Shown piece by piece: positions 1 through 4,276 of a stretch of 7,728 nt of DNA (the stretch's first letter is position 1; each line of letters begins with the position of its first letter). Source of the stretch: an uncultured Collinsella sp. (GTDB taxonomy: Bacteria > Actinomycetota > Coriobacteriia > Coriobacteriales > Coriobacteriaceae); the NCBI GenBank assembly GCA_900548815.1, contig URLR01000079.1, positions 1 through 7,728 of the forward strand, given 5' to 3'. The notes beneath the pieces are model-generated. The model was not told the origin of the DNA. It saw only the letters and a program-made list of their open reading frames with translations, and made no database searches. Made by a program: the position numbers and the translations under genes.

Positions 1-1
1 G

Positions 2-274
2 GATTGGTCAATCTCGGCCGACTATATTTGGCTAAATTATTCCGACGCTAACACTGGGAACGGAGGCTCGGTTACCGTATTTACTCACCAATGTCGCTGG
101 CGGCTTTGCCGTGACTCTCGTACGAAACAAAACTCAGCGTCACAGTGCGGCACCCAAAAGTGCAGGTCAGAACCCTGTCAACCTACTCCCACTCGATGGC
201 TTCGGTTCTGCCGTCCCGTCATTCCAGTTGCACCCAGTTTTCGGTTCCGTCTCGAGCCGAGTGCCGCCAAGTAA
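2..274 (+). CDS. Possible 3' remnant of a secreted BACON-like domain protein
   Basis: The frame starting at base 2 is open from the window edge to a TAA at 272-274. Its first 30 residues (beginning DWSISADYIWLNYSD, then a GNGGSVTV stretch) resemble the BACON/Ig-like beta-sandwich pattern W-S-x-S-x-x-x-x-W-L followed by G-N-G-x-V-T-V, found in cell-surface carbohydrate-binding proteins. From about base 95 the frame becomes Arg/Cys-rich and looks non-coding. A neighbouring frame there reads TNVAGGFAVTL, which would suit the next beta strand, so a frameshift or a truncation at about base 85-95 is possible. No start is visible because the gene would begin outside the window. The family call is from pattern memory only and the fragment is short. 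Confidence 0.25.
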   Translation, partial: DWSISADYIWLNYSDANTGNGGSVTVFTHQCRWRLCRDSRTKQNSASQCGTQKCRSEPCQPTPTRWLRFCRPVIPVAPSFRFRLEPSAAK

Positions 275-312
275 CACCGTGTCGCGTTTCGTCGGCTTCG
301 GGGACAAAAGCT

Positions 313-369
313 GGGACAACTCTAAAAACTTTTTTCAAACTCAGGGCTTTGAGTTTTTGTTTTTGTCCC
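313..369. terminator. Nested AT-rich stem-loop, terminator-like on both strands
   Basis: The inner stem AAACTCA (337-343) pairs perfectly with TGAGTTT (350-356) around a 6-base GGGCTT loop. On the plus strand it runs into TTGTTTTTG, and on the minus strand into TTTGAAAAAAGTTTTT. Outside it, GGGACAA (313-319) pairs with TTGTCCC (363-369), and an alternative outer arm GGGACAAAA (301-309) pairs with TTTTGTCCC (361-369). The structure could be a bidirectional intrinsic terminator or an intergenic repeat hairpin. The inner stem is AT-rich, so termination strength is uncertain. Confidence 0.4.
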
Positions 370-550
370 AAAGGGCGCGGCGGGACGCCTTTGCAAGCTC
401 AATATCGCCGAAAACGCCCGTTTCGAAACTCAACCGCCCTTTTGCCCGCAAGCCGCCAGCTGCAATCGCAAATGAATCAACGCGGGCGGCTTTCATGCTG
501 GTTGAAAAACCGCAGGTCGCAGCTCTTCGTCGTCCGCGGGTGAAGTGAGT

Positions 551-596
551 AGTCTCAGGTGGCTTGCCCATGAGTTGGCGAGCGGGCTTTGAGATT
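551..596. other. Two-tier stem-loop of unknown role
   Basis: The outer stem AGTCTCA (551-557) pairs with TGAGATT (590-596), with one G-U. Across an internal loop the inner stem GCTTGCC (562-568) pairs with GGCGAGC (577-583), with one G-U, around an 8-base loop. No T-tract follows, so it is not an intrinsic terminator. It lies 32 bases upstream of the promoter at 628. It could be a DNA hairpin repeat or the 3' part of a small RNA. No known RNA family is recognised. Confidence 0.3.
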
Positions 597-627
597 CCGC
601 CGACGTCTGGAAACGCTTCGAGCTCCC

Positions 628-656
628 TTGTATTTCCGGACAGTACATGATATAAG
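628..656 (+). promoter_or_regulatory. Sigma-A type promoter with extended -10
   Basis: The -35 is TTGTAT (628-633), with a 17-base spacer to the -10 TATAAG (651-656). A TG at 648-649 lies one base upstream of the -10, giving the extended -10 form TGATATAAG. The -10 matches five of six consensus bases; the -35 matches only three. Transcription would start near 663, about 70 bases before the DUF3800 start, and would meet the terminator at 690-716 first. Confidence 0.55.
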
Positions 657-689
657 GTAATTGGTTTTCCGTTAGGAAGGCTTCCAAGT

Positions 690-716
690 GCCGGGGACGT
701 TTTCCCCGGCTTTTTT
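690..716 (+). terminator. Intrinsic terminator between promoter and DUF3800 gene
   Basis: A perfect 8-bp stem, GCCGGGGA (690-697) with TCCCCGGC (703-710), closes a 5-base loop and is followed directly by six T (711-716). It lies downstream of the promoter at 628-656 and only 16 bases upstream of the DUF3800 start. It is therefore either an attenuator in a short leader or the terminator of a very short RNA of about 50 nucleotides. No convincing peptide or riboswitch core is visible in the leader. A small hairpin, TTCC-GTTA-GGAA (667-678), lies between start site and terminator. Confidence 0.75.
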
Positions 717-732
717 CTTATCCAGGAGAACA

Positions 733-1404
733 ATGCGAGAACTCAGCATCTTCGTCGACGAGTCGGGAAGCGACGGCCTCTCCGACCGCCACTACCTGCT
801 CACCGTCGTCATGCACGACCAATCCGAAAACATCGCGAATTCGATCGCGGCATATGAGGGCGCCCTTCGCGCCAAGGGGCTCCCGGACATACCCTTCCAT
901 GCGTCGCCGCTCATGAACGGCAAGGACCAGTACTCGGGGCTCGACCTGAGGACGCGCAAGATGATGCTCGGCTCGTTCCGCGTCTTCTTCCGCCACATGC
1001 CCGTAAAGTACCACACCTTCGCATACGCGACCAAGCAGTTCGCCTCGCTCGACAAGCTCGCGGGGGCGATGCGAAGGGATATCGTGAACTTCCTGTTCGA
1101 CAACCTCGCGGAGCTGCAATCCTACGATATGGTCAAGGTCTACTACGACAACGGCCAGCGCTCCATCGCCGAGTCGCTGCACCGCGCAATCGAGTACGCG
1201 CTGTCGAAGGACGCCGTCGTCTACCGATCGGCGCAGCCCTCCGAGTACCGGCTTTCGCAGGCGGCGGACTACATCTGCACCATGGAACTCACGGCAATCA
1301 AATACGCCGAGCACACCGCCACCGCGACGGACGAGAAGTTCTTCGGCAAGTGGTCCGATTTCAAGAAGGGCATACTGAAGGAGACGCGCAAGAAGCTCGT
1401 CTAG
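733..1404 (+). CDS. DUF3800 family protein
   Basis: The 223-residue protein carries the DUF3800 signatures: FVDESGS near the N-terminus (D9, E10), VYYDNGQ (D139) and SQAADY (D179). These scattered acidic residues suggest an RNase H-like metal-binding fold, but the biochemical role of the family is not established. Members are common in mobile and defence islands of bacteria and phages. The ATG at 733 is chosen because AGGAG (724-728) lies 4 bases upstream. A GTG at 688 in the same frame would translate the terminator stem and has no site. There are no membrane segments or signal peptide. The gene stands alone, with a terminator upstream (690-716) and another about 120 bases downstream (1524-1559). 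Its GC looks lower than that of the conjugation genes, consistent with being cargo or flanking chromosome. The family call is firm; the function is unknown. Confidence 0.88.
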   Translation: MRELSIFVDESGSDGLSDRHYLLTVVMHDQSENIANSIAAYEGALRAKGLPDIPFHASPLMNGKDQYSGLDLRTRKMMLGSFRVFFRHMPVKYHTFAYATKQFASLDKLAGAMRRDIVNFLFDNLAELQSYDMVKVYYDNGQRSIAESLHRAIEYALSKDAVVYRSAQPSEYRLSQAADYICTMELTAIKYAEHTATATDEKFFGKWSDFKKGILKETRKKLV

Positions 1405-1523
1405 AGAGGCGATCAGCCCTTGGCGGAGCGTTTACCGACAATGGAGTCTGTTACGCGGGAGGGTGTTGATAAGACGCCACTTAGCTGCATAATAGGTTCC
1501 AGCTAGAAACCCTCGGGTTTGCG

Positions 1524-1559
1524 GGGCGGGATCGTGAAAGCGATTCTGCCCTATTTTTT
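1524..1559 (+). terminator. Intrinsic terminator downstream of DUF3800
   Basis: An 11-bp stem, GGGCGGGATCG (1524-1534) with CGATTCTGCCC (1541-1551), has two G-U pairs and closes a 6-base TGAAAG loop. It is followed by TATTTTTT (1552-1559). It is a clear plus-strand terminator and most likely ends the DUF3800 transcript. Just upstream is a second short inverted repeat, AAACCC/GGGTTT (1507-1520). Confidence 0.75.
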
Positions 1560-1877
1560 GCCCCTATTTCTTGCATGCCTCAATGGCTTCCGCATTCGCT
1601 CCCCATTGGTTCAGAAAGGGTTCGGGGAAATCGTCGAGTTGATTGCATCCCTCGCGTTTTGCAAAATAGAGCACAAGGCCCTCTAGCTCGAATTATTACA
1701 TTTAGAACCCCGCCGCTCGTCCATCCCAGCTTGCCCAGAAAGCCCTCCCGCAATGTCCGTGTCCCAACGGATGGGTACCATTTATCAGGGTGCACCTGGG
1801 GCAACGGGCCGGCAGGCCCGCGCAAGGTCGCTCGCAGAACACGCAACATCAAACACGACAGAAGAGGCGAACGACAG

Positions 1878-1949
1878 ATGCCGGACCCCGGACGACAGCA
1901 CCGCGGAAGACGAGCATTCCGACCACAACCGAACAATCTTCGATCCTAG
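1878..1949 (+). CDS. Possible 23-codon leader peptide before a terminator
   Basis: An ATG at 1878 opens a 23-residue Arg-rich frame that ends in TAG only 3 bases before the stem of the terminator at 1953. GAGG (1864-1867) lies 10 bases upstream. Six of its codons are Arg and all are CGA, AGA or CGC, with CGA dominating. That is odd for a high-GC genome and compatible with either a ribosome-sensing leader or plain non-coding DNA. The position is the only good argument for it. No promoter is evident. Confidence 0.18.
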   Translation: MPDPGRQHRGRRAFRPQPNNLRS

Positions 1950-1952
1950 GCA

Positions 1953-1980
1953 GGCGCCCGCATGGGCGCCTTTTTCTTTT
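1953..1980 (+). terminator. Strong intrinsic terminator
   Basis: A perfect 7-bp stem, GGCGCCC (1953-1959) with GGGCGCC (1964-1970), closes a GCAT loop and is followed by TTTTTCTTTT (1971-1980). It reads on the plus strand. No recognised gene ends just upstream, so it either ends an unrecognised small transcript from 1560-1950 or insulates the helix-turn-helix genes from readthrough. Confidence 0.8.
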
Positions 1981-2025
1981 CAGGGACTTAGCTGAGAGCC
2001 AAGGTACGCGGCTCATGGCCGTTTC

Positions 2026-2060
2026 GTGGAGGCCCGACCAGCTCGACCCACCTCGACCCG
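2026..2060 (+). repeat. Tandem 10-bp repeat, intergenic copy 1
   Basis: Three consecutive 10-base units occupy 2031-2060: GGCCCGACCA, GCTCGACCCA and CCTCGACCCG. They are preceded by GTGGAG (2026-2031) and followed by GTTCCCG at 2066. The same arrangement recurs at 4089-4123, upstream of another gene. One unit per helical turn suggests adjacent binding sites for a DNA-binding protein on one face of the DNA. The site lies about 120 bases upstream of the first helix-turn-helix gene, whose product or its partner is a candidate ligand (inference). Confidence 0.6.
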
Positions 2061-2180
2061 TCTCCGTTCCCGTCGGGCGCGCAGATCGCCATCAGGCGGT
2101 TCAATCGTCGCGCAGACGAAGAGGCACACGGTGTCGCGCGGCGTGCCCGCGCGGTGCCGCACGGGAAGATTGGAGGAACC

Positions 2181-2399
2181 ATGGCACGCACAGCCGAATG
2201 CGCCGCGCCCGAGGGAAACCAGGACCGCGACGAATGGATGACGGTGATCGAGATGCAGGAGTACATGAGGGCGAGCAGAAACAAGGCGTACGACCTCATC
2301 TGGTCGGGAGAAATCGACTCGTACAGGCTCGGAAGGAAGCTCCTGGTTTCGAGGGCGTCAGTGGACGCCTACATCGAGTCGAGGAGCGGAAGGAAATGA
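2181..2399 (+). CDS. Small helix-turn-helix protein, excisionase/MerR-like (HTH_17)
   Basis: This 72-residue protein consists of a disordered N-terminal tail of about 18 residues and one winged helix-turn-helix. MTVIEMQEYMRASRNKAYDL (residues 20-39) is the helix-turn-helix, and the following stretch (SYRLGRKLLVSRASVDAYIES) is the wing plus last helix. This is the DNA-binding excisionase-family layout seen in Xis-like and AlpA-like proteins of mobile elements. The ATG at 2181 is supported by GGAGG (2172-2176) 4 bases upstream; the GTG at 2154 in the same frame has no comparable site. It is followed 78 bases later by a second protein of the same class. The likely job is regulation of element genes or directionality of excision. 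An integrase is not in the window, so the Xis role cannot be confirmed. Confidence 0.82.
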   Translation: MARTAECAAPEGNQDRDEWMTVIEMQEYMRASRNKAYDLIWSGEIDSYRLGRKLLVSRASVDAYIESRSGRK

Positions 2400-2447
2400 C
2401 GGCGGCGACCGCCCCGGGAGCCGCCCGCGGCCGGGCACGCGAGGGAG

Positions 2448-2471
2448 CCTCGAGACGAGAGGAGCTCGAGG
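2448..2471 (+). promoter_or_regulatory. Inverted repeat overlapping the next gene's ribosome-binding site
   Basis: CCTCGAG (2448-2454) and CTCGAGG (2465-2471) form a perfect 7-bp inverted repeat with a 10-base spacer. The right arm ends in GAGG, the Shine-Dalgarno of the gene starting at 2478. In RNA the stem would cover that site; in DNA it could be an operator. Two further small GC stems precede it, GGCGG-CGA-CCGCC (2401-2413) and GCCCG-CGGC-CGGGC (2423-2436), so the whole 78-base gap is structured. Confidence 0.45.
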
Positions 2472-2477
2472 ACGACC

Positions 2478-2726
2478 ATGACCAAGAGCACTAGCAGGAG
2501 CCAGGTGAGGCTCATCGCATCGACCAACGCGATATTCGGCGCCGACGAGGCGTGCGCGATGCTGCGCATAAGCCGCGACGCAATGTACCGGCTCGCCAAG
2601 GACCCCGACGACCCGTTCCCGATCCGCTACATCGGCGGCAAGACGCGCGACGGCATCGTGCTGCACGACGAGCTCGTCGCATGGGTCGAGCGGAACAGCA
2701 TCGTCGGCTCGCCCAGAAGGGGCTAG
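2478..2726 (+). CDS. Second small helix-turn-helix protein (HTH_17/excisionase-like)
   Basis: This 82-residue protein has a helix-turn-helix at residues 21-41 (GADEACAMLRISRDAMYRLA), then a proline-rich turn, and a wing and final helix (IRYIGGKTRDGIVLHDELVAWVER). It belongs to the same class as its upstream neighbour but is not closely similar to it. Two paired small HTH proteins are common at the regulatory head of ICEs. The start is ATG 2478, with GAGGA (2468-2472) 5 bases upstream, inside an inverted repeat that could hide the site. Its last codons contain the ribosome-binding site of the next gene, whose start lies 5 bases beyond its stop, so the two are probably co-transcribed. Confidence 0.82.
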   Translation: MTKSTSRSQVRLIASTNAIFGADEACAMLRISRDAMYRLAKDPDDPFPIRYIGGKTRDGIVLHDELVAWVERNSIVGSPRRG

Positions 2727-2731
2727 CGCCG

Positions 2732-3247
2732 ATGGCGGCCGCAGGCCCGAGGGGGCGCGACGGCCCCTCCCCGCGCGAGTTCACGGCGGTACGGCATTTC
2801 ATGATGGCGGACCTGGGCCTCTCCGGCCTTCCCCTGCTCGTCTACGCGCGCATCTTCGGCTTCTGCGACGGCGGGTGCGACTACTTCGAGAGCAAGGGCA
2901 ACCTGGCCCGCTTCCTCAACGTGCAAGAGCGCAGCGCCTACCGCGCCATCCGCGACCTTCTTGACCAGGGCCTCATCGAAGAATGCGGCGTGCACGCCCC
3001 GGCGCGCGGGCACGCCACCAAGCGATACCGCATCGTGCGCGAGAGGCTGCCGCCCGGAGCGCTGGCAACCCCTGACGATTCGTCAGGGTTCCCGGCGCGA
3101 AAGGGTGACGAAATGACAGGGTTCGCCGCGAACAAGGGTGACGAACCGTCAGGGCTCGCAGCCCGAACCCCTGACGGGATGACAGGGAAACCCCTGACGA
3201 TATGCCACCCGATAAGCAAAAGGGACAACAAGGACTTCAGAAGATAA
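2732..3247 (+). CDS. Winged-helix replication initiator-like protein with 11-residue repeats
   Basis: The 171-residue protein has a winged helix-turn-helix of the HTH_36/DnaD-N type at about residues 18-103. LLVYARIFGFCDGG is the first helix, LARFLNVQERSAYRAIRDLL the recognition region, and KRYRIV the wing. The C-terminal third is four tandem 11-residue repeats (115-125, 126-136, 137-147, 148-158) with the pattern D-x-x-[ST]-G, followed by a basic tail. Such N-terminal winged helices are typical of initiators of RepA_N type and of phage replisome organisers, and the next gene is a helicase loader, so I infer a role in element replication. At 171 residues it is shorter than most initiators. 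AAGGGG (2717-2722) lies 9 bases before ATG 2732. The repeat array in the DNA is described separately. A purely regulatory role remains possible. Confidence 0.68.
   Translation: MAAAGPRGRDGPSPREFTAVRHFMMADLGLSGLPLLVYARIFGFCDGGCDYFESKGNLARFLNVQERSAYRAIRDLLDQGLIEECGVHAPARGHATKRYRIVRERLPPGALATPDDSSGFPARKGDEMTGFAANKGDEPSGLAARTPDGMTGKPLTICHPISKRDNKDFRR
3070..3201 (+). repeat. Iteron-like array: four 33-bp units inside the initiator-like gene
   Basis: Units begin at 3070, 3103, 3136 and 3169, exactly 33 bases apart. A truncated fifth motif (CCCTGACGA) begins at 3192. Every full unit has TGACG at positions 4-8 and CAGGG at 15-19. Neighbouring units 1-2 and 2-3 match at roughly two-thirds of positions. 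Unit 1 starts with the perfect 19-base palindrome CCCTGACGATTCGTCAGGG (3070-3088). Units 1 and 3 are TGACG-N3-CGTCA palindromes, while units 2 and 4 read TGACG-N3-TGACA, so the two types alternate. The spacing is about three helical turns. The array may serve as binding sites of an initiator, as origins lying inside rep genes do; alternatively only the encoded peptide repeat is selected. Confidence 0.7.
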
Positions 3248-3261
3248 GGAAGGGGCGCCCG

Positions 3262-4074
3262 ATGGACCGAGCGGGACTCATCACCCTGGAGCAGGCTCGG
3301 GCCGCCGGGCTCTCCTTCGACGAGCCGGAGCCGAGGGCGTGCCCGCACTGCGGCGCCGCCCTCGAGCCGCTCGGCGCGGCGCTGGCGGGCAAGGTCGCCT
3401 GGGTCTCCGCGGCGCCCTGCCCGTGCGAGGGCGCGGCCCGCGAGCGGGAGGCCGAGGAGCTCAGGCGCGCTAGCCTCGCCGCCAAGGAGGAGGCGGCCCG
3501 CCGGGAGAAGGCGCTCTCTCGCGCCGGCATCCCCAGGCGCTACTGGGCCGCCGTGGCCGACCGCCCAGAGTTCGCCGAGTACATCGCCTCGTTCGCCGGC
3601 AACGGGGGCGCCGGGCTCTACATACACGGGGGCGCCGACGCCCCCGTGTATGTAGAGCCCGGCGCCGGCAAGACGCACGCCGCCTCCGCCATGGCGAGAC
3701 TGTTCGCCGAGGCCGGCTACGACGTCGCCTTCACGACGGCCAAGGGCATGCTCGAGCGCGTGAAGGCGACTTTCGACGAGGGCGGCACCGAGGCGGCCGT
3801 CGCGCGGTACGCCAAGTGCGACGTGCTCGTGCTCGACGACCTCGGCAAGGAGGACGCGACCGAGTGGTCCGTCGGCACCGTGTTCAGCGTGCTCGACGCG
3901 CGCTACGAGGACATGCGCCCGACCATCGTCACGTCGAACTACGCGCCCGGCGCGCTTGCGGACAGGCTCGCCAGGCGCGGCGAGCGCGTCACGGCAGAGG
4001 CGATCGCGAGCAGGATCTCCCAGACCTGCAGGCCCGTCTACCTGGGCGGAAGGGACAGGCGCCGGCGCAGCTAG
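3262..4074 (+). CDS. DnaC/IstB-like helicase loader ATPase with interrupted Walker A
   Basis: This is a 270-residue AAA+ protein of the DnaC/DnaI/IstB type, expected to load replicative helicase onto element DNA. The N-terminal zinc-binding segment has Cys27, Cys30, Cys53 and Cys55, followed by a charged helix (57-85) and the P-loop at 118-138. Walker B is DVLVLDD (187-193), the sensor 1 region TSN is 224-226, and arginine-rich motifs end the domain. AAGGAAGGGG (3246-3255) lies 6 bases before ATG 3262; an ATG at 3202 in frame would overlap the previous gene and lacks this site. The odd point is the Walker A. GLYIHGGA and GAGKT would join to a perfect GGAGAGKT, but 8 residues, DAPVYVEP (126-133), stand between them, encoded by one arm of a perfect hairpin (3607-3666). 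The frame stays open, yet ATP binding is likely damaged, so the gene may be inactive or the sequence wrong here. Confidence 0.85.
   Translation: MDRAGLITLEQARAAGLSFDEPEPRACPHCGAALEPLGAALAGKVAWVSAAPCPCEGAAREREAEELRRASLAAKEEAARREKALSRAGIPRRYWAAVADRPEFAEYIASFAGNGGAGLYIHGGADAPVYVEPGAGKTHAASAMARLFAEAGYDVAFTTAKGMLERVKATFDEGGTEAAVARYAKCDVLVLDDLGKEDATEWSVGTVFSVLDARYEDMRPTIVTSNYAPGALADRLARRGERVTAEAIASRISQTCRPVYLGGRDRRRRS
3607..3666. repeat. Perfect 28-bp-arm inverted repeat at the P-loop codons
   Basis: The left arm 3607-3634 and right arm 3639-3666 are exact reverse complements, separated only by CCGA (3635-3638). Removing 24 bases (3637-3660) restores the canonical P-loop codons GGC GCC GGC GCC GGC AAG without a frame change. 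The extra 24 bases therefore look like a reverse-complement copy of the codons just upstream (GLYIHGG). This is what a snap-back template switch would leave. An assembly or amplification artefact could look the same. Confidence 0.9.
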
Positions 4075-4088
4075 CTTGTGCGCTTCCC

Positions 4089-4123
4089 GTGGAGGCGCGG
4101 ACGGCTCGACCCAGCTCGACCCA
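4089..4123 (+). repeat. Tandem 10-bp repeat, intergenic copy 2
   Basis: GCTCGACCCA occurs twice in tandem (4104-4123), preceded by GTGGAGG (4089-4095) at the same 15-base distance as in copy 1 and followed by GTTCCCG (4132-4138). Over 34 bases the two copies match at about 29 positions without gaps. The repeat lies in the 202-base gap before the gene at 4277. About 40 bases further on is TATACA (4162-4167), a possible -10 without a good -35. This would suit an operator or activator site, but the promoter is weakly supported. Nothing else is seen in the gap. Confidence 0.6.
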
Positions 4124-4276
4124 TCGCGGGCGTTCCCGACCGTTACCACAATCGAAATCGCTATACACGTCTTGGGCGACGCCGACGCGCCGGCACGCAC
4201 GTCTGCTCCGACTCGCACCGTGCCCCTATCGCGAGGACGCCGCCCGCCATACGAGAAAACGAAAGGCGGAGCGCCC

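Larger units (their letters stand above)
275..627. other. Gene-free, lower-GC intergenic region
   Basis: No reading frame here has the codon character or ribosome-binding site of the genes further right. Several overlapping frames on both strands stay open by chance (for example 111-548 plus and 341-733 minus), but they overlap each other and cross a promoter and a terminator. The stretch holds two strong potential stem-loops, listed separately (313-369 and 551-596). It reads like repeated intergenic DNA of a Collinsella-type chromosome, which is an impression from memory and not a database result. Confidence 0.5.
1560..2180. other. Gene-poor region between DUF3800 and the HTH genes
   Basis: About 620 bases without a convincing gene. 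The left part (1560-1710) is lower in GC and includes the palindrome TTTTGCAAAA (1657-1666). The right part is GC-rich. Present are the terminator at 1953-1980, a short possible ORF at 1878-1949 and the tandem 10-bp repeat at 2026-2060. A small hairpin, CGGGCC-GGCA-GGCCCG (1805-1820), is also seen. Longer open frames exist (1753-1995, 1790-2494) but run straight through the terminator or into the HTH gene, and look like chance. The change in base composition makes 1405-1750 a reasonable place to look for the element boundary, but I cannot identify an att core. Confidence 0.5.

Noticed and set aside
111..548. Two overlapping plus-strand frames (111-548 and 145-543)
   Set aside because: Two frames cannot both be real, and neither has a ribosome-binding site or a recognisable domain. 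They run through the nested stem-loop at 313-369.
341..733. Minus-strand frame of 130 codons
   Set aside because: It crosses the promoter at 628-656 and the terminator at 690-716, has no ribosome-binding site, and has the overlapping open frames of repetitive intergenic DNA.
1440..1560. tRNA gene or tRNA-derived att site
   Set aside because: No cloverleaf or complete T-arm can be built. The AAACCC/GGGTTT pair and the 1524-1559 stem are explained by terminator structure.
1657..1666. Palindrome TTTTGCAAAA as an operator
   Set aside because: It is only 10 bases long in AT-rich DNA, with no second copy and no promoter elements at the proper distance.
1753..2494. Plus-strand frames 1753-1995 and 1790-2494
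   Set aside because: Both read through the terminator at 1953-1980, and the longer one overlaps the first HTH gene and part of the second in another frame.
3070..3201. CRISPR array
   Set aside because: The 33-base units are contiguous degenerate repeats without spacers and lie in frame inside a coding region.
3635..3666. Programmed ribosome bypass over the hairpin in the helicase-loader gene
   Set aside because: Matching GGC GCC codon pairs flank the insert, but a hop between them would leave the P-loop two residues short. The frame is open without it, so a simple insertion explains the data better.
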